This document shows, one piece after another, positions 1 to 6,024 of a DNA stretch of 16,097 nucleotides. Position numbers and translations under genes: made by a program. The stretch's first letter is position 1; each line of letters begins with the position of its first letter. The DNA comes from Candidatus Scatousia excrementipullorum. GTDB taxonomy: Bacteria > Cyanobacteriota > Vampirovibrionia > Gastranaerophilales > Gastranaerophilaceae. The notes under the pieces were generated by a model. The model searched no databases, had not been told where the DNA came from, and was given only the letters and a program-made list of their open reading frames with translations. The stretch lies in assembly GCA_017694215.1 (NCBI GenBank), contig JADIND010000088.1, forward strand, positions 1 through 16,097. The letters are read 5' to 3'.

Positions 1-32
1 GGGTGCGGCGGCTGTGTGATTGCGGAGTGTCG

Positions 33-127
33 AAAAACCCTCCGGCACTTCGTGCCACCTCCCTTACAAAGGAGGCAGAACCCTAGCCCCCTTTTATAAA
101 GGGGGAATCGAAGGGGGATTTTTTCAT
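33..127. repeat. GC-rich multi-hairpin block, probable dispersed intergenic repeat
   Basis: This block is much richer in G and C than its surroundings and is built from successive small inverted repeats. They are GGCAC-TTC-GTGCC (44-56), an imperfect CCTCCCTT/AAAGGAGG pair (58-75) and CCCCCTTT/AAAGGGGG (87-105). The ends are themselves imperfectly inverted: the left edge reads AAAAACCCTCCG and the reverse complement of the right edge reads AAAAAATCCCCCTTCG. No reading frame is supported. Such palindromic GC blocks are commonly multicopy in bacterial genomes (REP or MITE-like). The final G-run followed by six T could also terminate transcription entering from the left. That it is a repeat is inferred from structure, since only one copy lies in this window. 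Confidence 0.5.
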
Positions 128-187
128 GTCATTCTGAAACATTTACTGCAGCGGCTCACGGAAATTGTGACTGTTCAGAATTCTCTT

Positions 188-418
188 TTATAGATTTTTG
201 CGTTTTTGCACTATCAGGTCATACCCGAGAATATCACAGATTAATTTTAATTCTTTAAATGTCAGATGCTGGCGTTTAAGTTTGCATGAAAAAGCCGAGG
301 CTTTTGTATTTTTTCCGAGTTTTTCATTTAATTTTTCATTTAAAGTTTTTTGCAATACATATTCACGGTTTAAAAGAAATTTTACAAGCTGAAAATCATC
401 AAAATCATTTATAATCAT
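188..418 (-). CDS. Small helix-turn-helix (XRE-like) regulator
   Basis: This is a predicted 76-residue DNA-binding protein made almost entirely of helix-turn-helix sequence. Its second half runs EKLGKNTKASAFSCKLKR, then LTFKELKLICDILGYDLIV, which matches the helix-turn-helix plus trailing helices of short Cro/XRE-type regulators. No other domain is present. I place the start at the ATG on 416-418. The longer reading from 466 would extend the protein into the divergent pseudopilin promoter and add a hydrophobic, unconserved-looking tail. Neither start has a clear ribosome-binding site. The gene faces away from the pseudopilin gene, and paired inverted repeats lie in and beside the shared promoter region. 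A role in regulating itself and the pseudopilin gene is therefore plausible but inferred. An in-frame duplication LNEK-LNEK lies just before the HTH. Confidence 0.7.
   Translation of the reverse strand: MIINDFDDFQLVKFLLNREYVLQKTLNEKLNEKLGKNTKASAFSCKLKRQHLTFKELKLICDILGYDLIVQKRKNL
320..343. repeat. 12-bp perfect tandem duplication inside the HTH gene
   Basis: TTTTTCATTTAA occurs twice head to tail (320-331 and 332-343). On the minus strand it adds four residues, so that the protein reads LNEKLNEKLG ahead of the HTH. The frame is kept. It looks like a replication-slippage duplication. Confidence 0.85.
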
Positions 419-430
419 ATATTTGATTAT
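411..430. promoter_or_regulatory. Inverted repeat, candidate operator 1
   Basis: ATAATCA (411-417) and TGATTAT (424-430) are perfectly inverted around a 6-nt spacer. The same two heptamers form the core of the larger palindrome at 467-506, there with an 8-nt spacer. This copy lies just upstream of the pseudopilin -35 element and overlaps the preferred HTH start codon. AT-rich sequence raises the chance rate. The repeated pair flanking one promoter is what makes it notable. Confidence 0.45.
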
Positions 431-437
431 GGCAGGG

Positions 438-466
438 TTGACTTTTATTATCAAAAAAGTTATCAT
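438..466 (+). promoter_or_regulatory. Sigma70-type promoter of the pseudopilin gene
   Basis: A TTGACT -35 element (438-443) and a TATCAT -10 element (461-466) are separated by 17 nt. The expected start of transcription, near 473, falls inside the left arm of the 467-506 palindrome, giving a leader of about 60 nt before the ATG at 534. Confidence 0.6.
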
Positions 467-506
467 AGATTGAAAATAATCAAATTTGTTTGATTATTTT
501 CAATCT
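467..506. promoter_or_regulatory. 18-bp perfect palindrome, candidate operator 2
   Basis: The left arm AGATTGAAAATAATCAAA (467-484) is perfectly complementary to the right arm (489-506) around a 4-nt loop TTTG. It directly abuts the -10 element of the pseudopilin promoter and covers the predicted transcription start. It lies between two divergent genes, one of them a small HTH regulator, so an operator is the simplest reading. A hairpin in the 5' leader is possible too, but the stem is very AT-rich and no T-run follows, so a terminator is unlikely. Confidence 0.6.
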
Positions 507-533
507 GAATTTACAAATATTGGAGTTTGCGAA

Positions 534-1301
534 ATGAATAAAATGGAATTATCGACTTTAATAAAAGGTTATCGTAAACCGGCATTTACTTTAGCGGAAG
601 TCCTTATTACGCTCGGCATTATCGGTGTTGTTGCCGCTATGACTTTACCCGCATTGATTCAAGACCATGCTAAAAAGGTTGTGGAAGCCAGATTAAAAAA
701 ATTCTACTCTTCTATCAATCAGGCTATTTTAATGGCAGAAAATGATTACGGCGATAAAAAAATATGGTATGAAGATGTTACAGGTGCTCAATTTGATGAT
801 GAAGGTAATCCTATCGAAGGTTCTTCTGATGCCGAAAAGTGGGTAAATAAATATTTAAAACCTTATTTAAACGTTACTAAAGTGGAAACTCTTGGGAATA
901 ATGCTCCTACTGCAATAAAAGGTACTGTAATGATTTACTTTGCCGACGGCACTGCATTAAGTTTCTGGCAGAAATCCACAAGAGATTGGTTCTTCTTTAC
1001 CGGCAATATTAATAAATGTCTTAAAAATAAAAATGTTTTAAATTTAAATGATGTTACCGGTAAATGTGTTTTTTCATTTACATTTAATCCGGGTAATGGT
1101 ACTAGTTCCTGGAAATATCACTATAATAAAGGTTTTGAACCATATAAAGTAAGTTGGGATGGTGATATTAATAAGCTTTATGACGGCAGCACTTATGCAT
1201 GTAATGGATCTAACAATAATGCCAGACATTATTGTACAGCAATTATTCAGATGAATAACTGGACTATCCCTGATGATTACCCGTTCAAAGTAAGCTATTA
1301 G
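534..1301 (+). CDS. Type II/IV pseudopilin-like protein with prepilin N-terminus
   Basis: This 255-residue protein carries a class III prepilin signal at residues 16-40. The sequence is PAFTLAEVLITLGIIGVVAA, with cleavage expected between Ala17 and Phe18 and the conserved Glu at mature position +5 (Glu22). The -1 residue is Ala rather than the usual Gly. The hydrophobic helix (about 18-40) would anchor it in the inner membrane for processing by a prepilin peptidase. The rest is a globular domain with four cysteines (162, 178, 223, 234), ending in a CTAIIQMNNW...DDYPF pattern. I associate such proteins with Gastranaerophilales genomes, where related copies appear to be numerous. The start is set by GGAG at 522-525, 8 nt before the ATG; an in-frame TTG at 486 lies inside the palindrome. 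No assembly genes are nearby, so pilus, secretion or adhesion roles are open. Confidence 0.88.
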   Translation: MNKMELSTLIKGYRKPAFTLAEVLITLGIIGVVAAMTLPALIQDHAKKVVEARLKKFYSSINQAILMAENDYGDKKIWYEDVTGAQFDDEGNPIEGSSDAEKWVNKYLKPYLNVTKVETLGNNAPTAIKGTVMIYFADGTALSFWQKSTRDWFFFTGNINKCLKNKNVLNLNDVTGKCVFSFTFNPGNGTSSWKYHYNKGFEPYKVSWDGDINKLYDGSTYACNGSNNNARHYCTAIIQMNNWTIPDDYPFKVSY

Positions 1302-1303
1302 CT

Positions 1304-1333
1304 TTAACGTTCTTAATAAATAACGACTATTAT
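1304..1333 (+). promoter_or_regulatory. Possible promoter of dapA
   Basis: TTAACG (1304-1309), an 18-nt spacer and TATTAT (1328-1333) lie between the pseudopilin stop and dapA. The -35 is weak and the region is AT-rich, so this is tentative. No terminator separates the two genes, and read-through is possible. Confidence 0.35.
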
Positions 1334-1394
1334 ACATGTTTAAGATATAATTAAATATAAAATAGTCTTAGTTTTTAAGAAAGAGGTAATTTAT

Positions 1395-2288
1395 ATGGCT
1401 ATCAGATATGACGCAGGGGAAGTCATAACGGCTATGGTTACGCCGTTTAATAATAAGAGGGAAATTGACTATAACAAAGTTGAGGAGCTTGCCAAACACC
1501 TTATTGCAAACGGGACTGACACTATTCTTGTTGCAGGAACGACAGGCGAAGGCCCTACTCTTACCCATGAAGAAGAAATTGAGGTTTTGAGTACAGTCAA
1601 GAGAGCGGTTGCAAATAAGGCAAAAGTTATTATGAATGCAGGTTCAAATTCCACCGAAACTGCCGTGATGACAACAAAACTGGCCAAAAAAGAAGATGTT
1701 GACGCAATCCTTTCAGTTGTTCCTTATTACAACAAACCTAATCAAAAAGGCATGTATGAACATTTTGCCGCTGTTGCTAAAAGTGCAGATTTACCGGTAA
1801 TTATTTATAATATTCCTTCCCGCACAGGTGTCAATATGCTTCCGGAAACGGTTGCAAAACTTGCAAATGATTTTCCGAATATAGTAGCCATAAAACAGAG
1901 TTTTCCTGATATGGATGCCGTTACTGAAATGAAAATTAAATGTCCTGAAGATTTTTCAGTATATTCGGGTGATGACAGTCTGACACTGCCAATGCTTTCC
2001 CTCGGAGCACGAGGAGTTATTTCTGTTGCTTCTCATATATTTGGTTCGGAATTAAAATCAATGATCAGAAACTATAAAACAGGTGAATTTTTGGCTGCAC
2101 TAAATATGCATAAAAAATTATACCCGTCGTTTAGAAAGTTCTTTATGGCTCCGAATCCCGTTCCGGTTAAAGCTGCACTGGCCCATAAAGGGATTATTGA
2201 AGAATTTGTAAGACGTCCGCTCATTGAATTGACGGAAGATGAAAAAGCAGACTTGTTTAAAGTTCTGGATGCAGTGCACGAAGATTAG
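1395..2288 (+). CDS. dapA: 4-hydroxy-tetrahydrodipicolinate synthase
   Basis: This cytoplasmic enzyme condenses pyruvate with aspartate-4-semialdehyde to give 4-hydroxy-tetrahydrodipicolinate, the first committed step towards diaminopimelate and lysine. At 297 residues it has the normal length for a single (beta/alpha)8 barrel. Visible active-site features are GTTGEG (48-53, with Thr49 and Thr50 of the proton relay), Tyr111-Tyr112, Tyr138 and Arg143 in YNIPSRT, and the Schiff-base Lys167. SGDD (191-194) and NPVPVKAAL (254-262) are family signatures. The residue after the catalytic lysine is Gln where most family members have Glu; related lyases of the family vary here, but the rest of the signature favours DapA. 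AAGAGGT at 1381-1387 sits 7 nt before the ATG. The aspartokinase gene is about 7 kb downstream in another operon. Confidence 0.95.
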   Translation: MAIRYDAGEVITAMVTPFNNKREIDYNKVEELAKHLIANGTDTILVAGTTGEGPTLTHEEEIEVLSTVKRAVANKAKVIMNAGSNSTETAVMTTKLAKKEDVDAILSVVPYYNKPNQKGMYEHFAAVAKSADLPVIIYNIPSRTGVNMLPETVAKLANDFPNIVAIKQSFPDMDAVTEMKIKCPEDFSVYSGDDSLTLPMLSLGARGVISVASHIFGSELKSMIRNYKTGEFLAALNMHKKLYPSFRKFFMAPNPVPVKAALAHKGIIEEFVRRPLIELTEDEKADLFKVLDAVHED

Positions 2289-2310
2289 CCCGAAAAGGCT
2301 ATCTTTTTAT
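2286..2310 (+). terminator. Short hairpin with T-run at the end of dapA
   Basis: TAGCC-CGAAAA-GGCTA (2286-2301) forms a 5-bp stem beginning at the dapA stop codon, followed by a T-rich tract including five T in a row. The stem is short, so termination may be partial, allowing some read-through into secD. Confidence 0.45.
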
Positions 2311-2365
2311 TAGTGTATTTTGAGTAAAGTAAAAAGAAAAAGTACAGATAAAAGAGGATAAAAAA

Positions 2366-3673
2366 GTGAAAAACAAAATTATTATGTTTTGGGTAATTGT
2401 ACTTATTGTAATAGCATCAATAATTACAATTTTCGTAAAACCGACAAAATTGGGACTTGATCTGGTCGGCGGATCAAGACTTGTACTGGAAGCACAGCCG
2501 ACTCAATCAGTAGTTGAAATAACACCTGATGTTATGAACCGGTTGCAGTTTGCAATCGAAAGCCGTGTTAATAAACTCGGTGTTGCAGAAACAGTTGTTC
2601 AGCAAACAGGGGATAAAAGATTACTTGTTGAAATCCCTAACGTCACGGATTTGAAAGAAGCAAAGGCTTTCTTAGGTGAAACAGCCCAGCTTGAATTTAA
2701 AAAAGAAGCTGTTAACAAAGACGGCGTAACTGAATGGGTTGCTACCGGACTCACCGGTCAGGATCTTGCAAAATCAACGCTTACAACGGATTCTGTCGGA
2801 CACTGGGTAGTTTCCCTTGAGTTTAAGTCAGAGGGTTCAAGAAAGTTCGCTGATTTGACAAAAGAACTTGTCGGAAAACCTATGGCAATCTTCTTCAACG
2901 GGGATTTGGTTTCCGCTCCTAACGTTAACGAAGCAATCTATGGCGGTAAGGCTCAAATATCAGGCGGTGACAGCGGTTTTGCATATGAAGAAGCAGAACG
3001 TATGGTTAACCTTTTAAATGCGGGTGCATTGCCGGTTCCTGCGAAAATTGTTGAAGAAAATACAGTCGGTCCTACTCTTGGTGCTGACAGTATCGCAAAA
3101 TCAAAAGTAGCAGGCATTATAGGTCTTGGCTTTGTAATGATATTTATGATAGCTTATTACAGATTGCCGGGGCTTATTGCCGATGTCGCTTTGATTATAT
3201 ACAGTTTAATTCTGTTTGCACTATTTAAAGCAATTCCTGTTACTTTAACACTTGCAGGTATCGCCGGTTTCATTTTAAGTATCGGTATGGCGGTTGATGC
3301 CAACATCCTGATTTTTGAAAGAACCAAAGAAGAATTAAGAGCAGGCAGAAATTTATTTACGGCGATTAATTCCGGATTTGACAGAGCCTTTACGAGTATT
3401 TTCGATTCTAATATGACAACAATTATAACCTGTACAATCCTGTATCTTTTAGGTACAAGCATTGTTAAAGGTTTTGCACTTACACTGGCTCTCGGTGTAA
3501 TTGTGTCAATGTTCAGTGCAATTACAATTACCAAAAACTTTATGCATTTGATATTTGGTACCGGAGAATTAAAATATCCGCAATTATTTGGTCTGCGTAA
3601 AGATGAAATAGGTAAAGGTTTTGAGGTTACTGAAACAAAACGTGAAAATGCCCGTTTTGGTATTTTAGATTAG
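2366..3673 (+). CDS. secD: Protein translocase subunit SecD
   Basis: SecD is an inner-membrane accessory subunit of the Sec translocon. With SecF it uses the proton-motive force to help pull exported proteins to the outer face. The protein has 435 residues, shorter than the roughly 615 of Escherichia coli SecD. There is one N-terminal membrane helix (about 6-24) and the GLDLVGGSRL motif (30-39). A periplasmic P1-type region follows to about residue 230. VGPTLGAD (234-241) and five membrane segments come next, including GMAVDANILIFERTKEEL (307-324) with the conserved Asp311 of the proton path. The start is a GTG with AAGAGG at 2352-2357, 8 nt upstream; no ATG competes. A weak TTGAGT-17-TACAGA at 2320-2348 might be a promoter. 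secF follows after 20 nt, so the two are co-transcribed. Confidence 0.95.
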   Translation: MKNKIIMFWVIVLIVIASIITIFVKPTKLGLDLVGGSRLVLEAQPTQSVVEITPDVMNRLQFAIESRVNKLGVAETVVQQTGDKRLLVEIPNVTDLKEAKAFLGETAQLEFKKEAVNKDGVTEWVATGLTGQDLAKSTLTTDSVGHWVVSLEFKSEGSRKFADLTKELVGKPMAIFFNGDLVSAPNVNEAIYGGKAQISGGDSGFAYEEAERMVNLLNAGALPVPAKIVEENTVGPTLGADSIAKSKVAGIIGLGFVMIFMIAYYRLPGLIADVALIIYSLILFALFKAIPVTLTLAGIAGFILSIGMAVDANILIFERTKEELRAGRNLFTAINSGFDRAFTSIFDSNMTTIITCTILYLLGTSIVKGFALTLALGVIVSMFSAITITKNFMHLIFGTGELKYPQLFGLRKDEIGKGFEVTETKRENARFGILD

Positions 3674-3693
3674 GAAAATAAGAGGTAAATAAA

Positions 3694-4683
3694 ATGACAA
3701 CGGATAATATAGCAAAACACATAATTGATATAGTAAAACACAGATTTATATGGCTGTGTGTATCAGCATTACTGCTTTTACCCGGGACTGCCGCATTAAT
3801 TTATTCGGCAATTCATAATGAAAACCATATCCCGCTGAAAGTCGGTATTGACTATACCGGAGGTACAATTCTTCAGTATGGAGTTAAAGAAAATATTTCA
3901 AATGCAGCTCTGGCAAAAACACGTACGGATTTGCAGGCAAAGGGAATTGAAAATCCTTATATACAAATTTTGCACGCAAATTCTGAAAGTCAGGATGGAA
4001 TAAATAATATTATTTCTATCCGTACAAAATTTATAGGCGAAGAGCAGGATACAGTTAATCAAATTACGGAAGTCCTTTCAAAAGATTATGAAAATCCTGA
4101 ATTGATTTCAGTAAGTTCCGTCGGACCTACACTCGGTAATGAATTGTTTAAAAATTCTTTATTGGCTGTAACGCTTGCATTCCTCGGAATCATCGCCTAT
4201 CTTACAATCAGATTTAAATTTGATTATGCACTTGCTGCAATTCTCGGTATTGCACACGATGTTCTTTTTGTAGTCGGTGCGTTTTCTCTTCTTGGTATTT
4301 TCTATGATGTTCAAATAGACGGTTTATTCATAACAGCAATACTGACAGTAGTAGGGTTTTCTGTACATGATACCATCGTTGTATTTGACAGAATCAGAGA
4401 AAATTTGAGATATTATTCAAAGAAAATGTCTTTTGGTGAAATTGCTAATGCTTCAGTTAATCAGACACTTGCAAGAAGTATCAATACATCATTAACTACT
4501 TTACTCACATTGCTTGCATTGTATTTCTTCGGCGGTGTTACAACAAAGGATTTTGTGCTTGCAATGATTTTGGGTATCGCAATCGGTACTTATTCAAGCA
4601 TATTCTTCTGCTCTGTTCTTGTTGATATATGGGAAGATCACAAAAACAGCAAAACACCTGCTGCAAAAACAAATGCAGCATAA
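3694..4683 (+). CDS. secF: Protein translocase subunit SecF
   Basis: SecF is the partner of SecD in proton-driven protein export at the inner membrane. The 329-residue protein begins with a cytoplasmic stretch and one membrane helix (about 18-38). GIDYTGGT (51-58), the SecF counterpart of the SecD GLDLxGG motif, and a periplasmic domain follow. VGPTLGNEL (143-151) and five membrane helices come next, with IAHD (186-189), GFSVHDTIVVFDRIREN (221-237) and QTLARSINTS (257-266), all hallmark SecF motifs. The tail is short and rich in Lys and Ala. AGAGGT lies upstream of the ATG at normal spacing. The gene is 20 nt from secD and is closed by a strong terminator, so dapA-secD-secF or secD-secF is the unit. 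Neither protein is truncated. Confidence 0.95.
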   Translation: MTTDNIAKHIIDIVKHRFIWLCVSALLLLPGTAALIYSAIHNENHIPLKVGIDYTGGTILQYGVKENISNAALAKTRTDLQAKGIENPYIQILHANSESQDGINNIISIRTKFIGEEQDTVNQITEVLSKDYENPELISVSSVGPTLGNELFKNSLLAVTLAFLGIIAYLTIRFKFDYALAAILGIAHDVLFVVGAFSLLGIFYDVQIDGLFITAILTVVGFSVHDTIVVFDRIRENLRYYSKKMSFGEIANASVNQTLARSINTSLTTLLTLLALYFFGGVTTKDFVLAMILGIAIGTYSSIFFCSVLVDIWEDHKNSKTPAAKTNAA

Positions 4684-4710
4684 GTTAATGAAAATAAGAA
4701 AAAACATAGA

Positions 4711-4750
4711 ATATAAAACCCTCCCCGTTTTAATAAGGAGGGTTTTATAT
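4711..4750. terminator. Strong terminator after secF, works in either direction
   Basis: ATATAAAACCCTCC (4711-4724) pairs perfectly over 14 bp with 4737-4750 around a 12-nt loop. The GC core is flanked by an A-tract on one side and a T-tract on the other. That is the form of a bidirectional intrinsic terminator. Confidence 0.9.
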
Positions 4751-4836
4751 TTATAAGAATTGTAACGACAAAAAGTCATATATAGCAAAATTTTTTGTTC
4801 AGCATTATTAAATGCATCATTAAAAAGGAGAAAACA

Positions 4837-5274
4837 ATGCAAATCCCGAAAATTTCAAACAATCAAAACAATCAACCGGCGTTTCAGATGAATTACAAAA
4901 CACCAAGCTTATGGAATAAAAAATTATTATCTTATGTTGTAAGTTCCAAGCTCGTAAAAGAAATAGATGCAAAATATCCTAATGCATCCGTTAAAATGAA
5001 AACCGCTCTGCCTTTGTTTCAAAGGCTGCAATACGGCTCTGCCGGTGTCGAATTTAATCTCGGGAACGGACAAAAATTCAGTATTATTGCCGATAAAAAG
5101 AACATAAATACATTTGACGAATATTATTCGTTATTTAATCAGGCAGGCGAGAAAGTTTACAATACTACTCTTGCTGATGTTGAACCTAATCTTATGCCGG
5201 CAAAACAAAATGTCAAACTTTTATCACAAAAATCTTTTATCCAAACCATCAAAAATTTTATCGGATTAAAATAA
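4837..5274 (+). CDS. Uncharacterised lineage-type small protein
   Basis: This 145-residue protein is not one I can assign to a function. The start is the ATG at 4837, with AAAAAGGAG ending 6 nt upstream. The longer in-frame TTG reading from 4795 has no ribosome-binding site. The N-terminus is polar and Asn/Gln-rich (MQIPKISNNQNNQPAF), a style I associate with many short Gastranaerophilales proteins, but I cannot verify that here. The remainder is soluble-looking, with a central VEFNLGNGQKFSIIADKK stretch suggesting beta structure and a basic, amphipathic C-terminal helix. There is no signal peptide, membrane helix or cysteine. It lies alone between the secF terminator and its own terminator, so it appears to be a single-gene unit. 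Confidence 0.75.
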   Translation: MQIPKISNNQNNQPAFQMNYKTPSLWNKKLLSYVVSSKLVKEIDAKYPNASVKMKTALPLFQRLQYGSAGVEFNLGNGQKFSIIADKKNINTFDEYYSLFNQAGEKVYNTTLADVEPNLMPAKQNVKLLSQKSFIQTIKNFIGLK

Positions 5275-5305
5275 TGGTTATAAAACAGATTAAATAAACA
5301 CGTGG

Positions 5306-5337
5306 AAACGCATGTCTGTCATAAGGCATGCGTTTTT
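5306..5337 (+). terminator. Terminator after the 145-residue protein
   Basis: AAACGCATG (5306-5314) pairs over 9 bp with CATGCGTTT (5327-5335) around a 12-nt loop and runs into TTTTT. Read on the other strand the A-rich flank gives a weaker T-tract, so it may also terminate the minus-strand HTH remnant that ends at 5336. Confidence 0.8.
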
Positions 5338-5497
5338 ACTTTTTTTCCGGAACAAATTCAAGTATGTCATTAATATCGCATTTAAAATAAATGCAGAGTT
5401 TATTTATTATATCCAATCCGACATTGGTACGTTTGTTATGAATGATTTCGGAAAGTATTGATGTACTTATGCCTGTAGCACGATGAACCGCTATTGC
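5336..5497 (-). pseudogene. 5'-truncated XRE-type HTH regulator remnant
   Basis: The minus strand encodes the C-terminal part of a Cro/CI-type regulator with a normal stop at 5336-5338. The readable protein is about 53 residues. HRATGISTSILSEIIHNKR matches the recognition helix and turn, and NVGLDIINKLCIYFKCDIND followed by ILEFVPEKK matches the last two helices and tail. The first one or two helices of such a domain and any start codon are missing. The frame continues open into the antisense of the neighbouring pseudopilin remnant without a plausible start. The upstream end is therefore only approximate. The break lies at or near the place where the divergent pseudopilin remnant is also cut, so one deletion probably removed both 5' ends and the promoter region between them. 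Confidence 0.75.
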
Positions 5498-5498
5498 T

Positions 5499-6023
5499 AT
5501 GAGAATGCAAAGCGAAGAAGGTATGATTGCCGATACTAATAATTATGCATATGGGAAATTTGTTCCTGTATTCATTAAATATTTTAATGGAGGAACAGAT
5601 TGCGGATTAAGAGGGTGTGAAAGTTATGAATACGGTTCCTCTGATATAGATGCACAGTTATCACAAAATTACCAGATTTTCAGTAAAAAAAGATATGCAG
5701 GCAGCGGTTATTTTGATGAAGGCCAATATATTATGTCTGACAGTATGTTTTTGATGATAGAAAATAATTCGGCCGCAGGAAATTCTATACTGATATCTGT
5801 TGACGTAAACGGATTTTACAAGAAACCTAATATATGGGGATATGATTTATTCACATTCCAGATAGATGAGGAAAGCGGCAAAGTTCTGCCGATGGGAGCC
5901 CCCGGTACGAGATGGACAAACCATGATACGTATTGTTCAGCAACGAGCGAAAACCGTGTAAACGGAGCAAGTTGTGCATATAAAGCTTTTACGGAAAAAG
6001 ATTATTTTAAAAATTTGCCTTAA
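5499..6023 (+). pseudogene. N-terminally truncated pseudopilin-like protein
   Basis: The open frame gives 174 residues that look like the C-terminal part of the pseudopilin family seen at 534-1301. DVNGFYKKPNIWGYDLFTFQ resembles the calcium-site-like VDxNGxxxPNxxGxDxFxF stretch of many minor pseudopilins. Cys-containing segments are present in CGLRGC and in the C-terminal region. The prepilin signal and hydrophobic helix are absent. The frame is closed by TGA at 5484-5486, four codons before the first ATG, and no ribosome-binding site precedes that ATG. Without the membrane helix it could not be processed or assembled as a pilin, so I call it a remnant. The body shows no internal frameshift or stop, which suggests a recent loss. 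It ends 1 nt from the convergent histidine kinase stop. Confidence 0.7.
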
Positions 6024-6024
6024 T

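Noticed and set aside
1..187. tRNA, CRISPR or riboswitch in the GC-rich left edge
   Set aside because: The hairpins do not fit a cloverleaf, there are no spaced identical repeats, and no known riboswitch core is seen.
486..533. Earlier TTG start for the pseudopilin
   Set aside because: It falls inside the palindrome, has no ribosome-binding site, and would put 16 extra residues before the prepilin leader.
3157..3534. 125-residue open frame antisense to secD
   Set aside because: It lies wholly within secD, a certain gene, and its hydrophobic pattern is the mirror of the membrane segments. No start signals.
5499..6023. Functional short cytoplasmic protein at this locus
   Set aside because: There is no ribosome-binding site, a stop lies four codons upstream, and the sequence is clearly the C-terminal part of a pseudopilin. 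A remnant is the simpler reading, though not proven.
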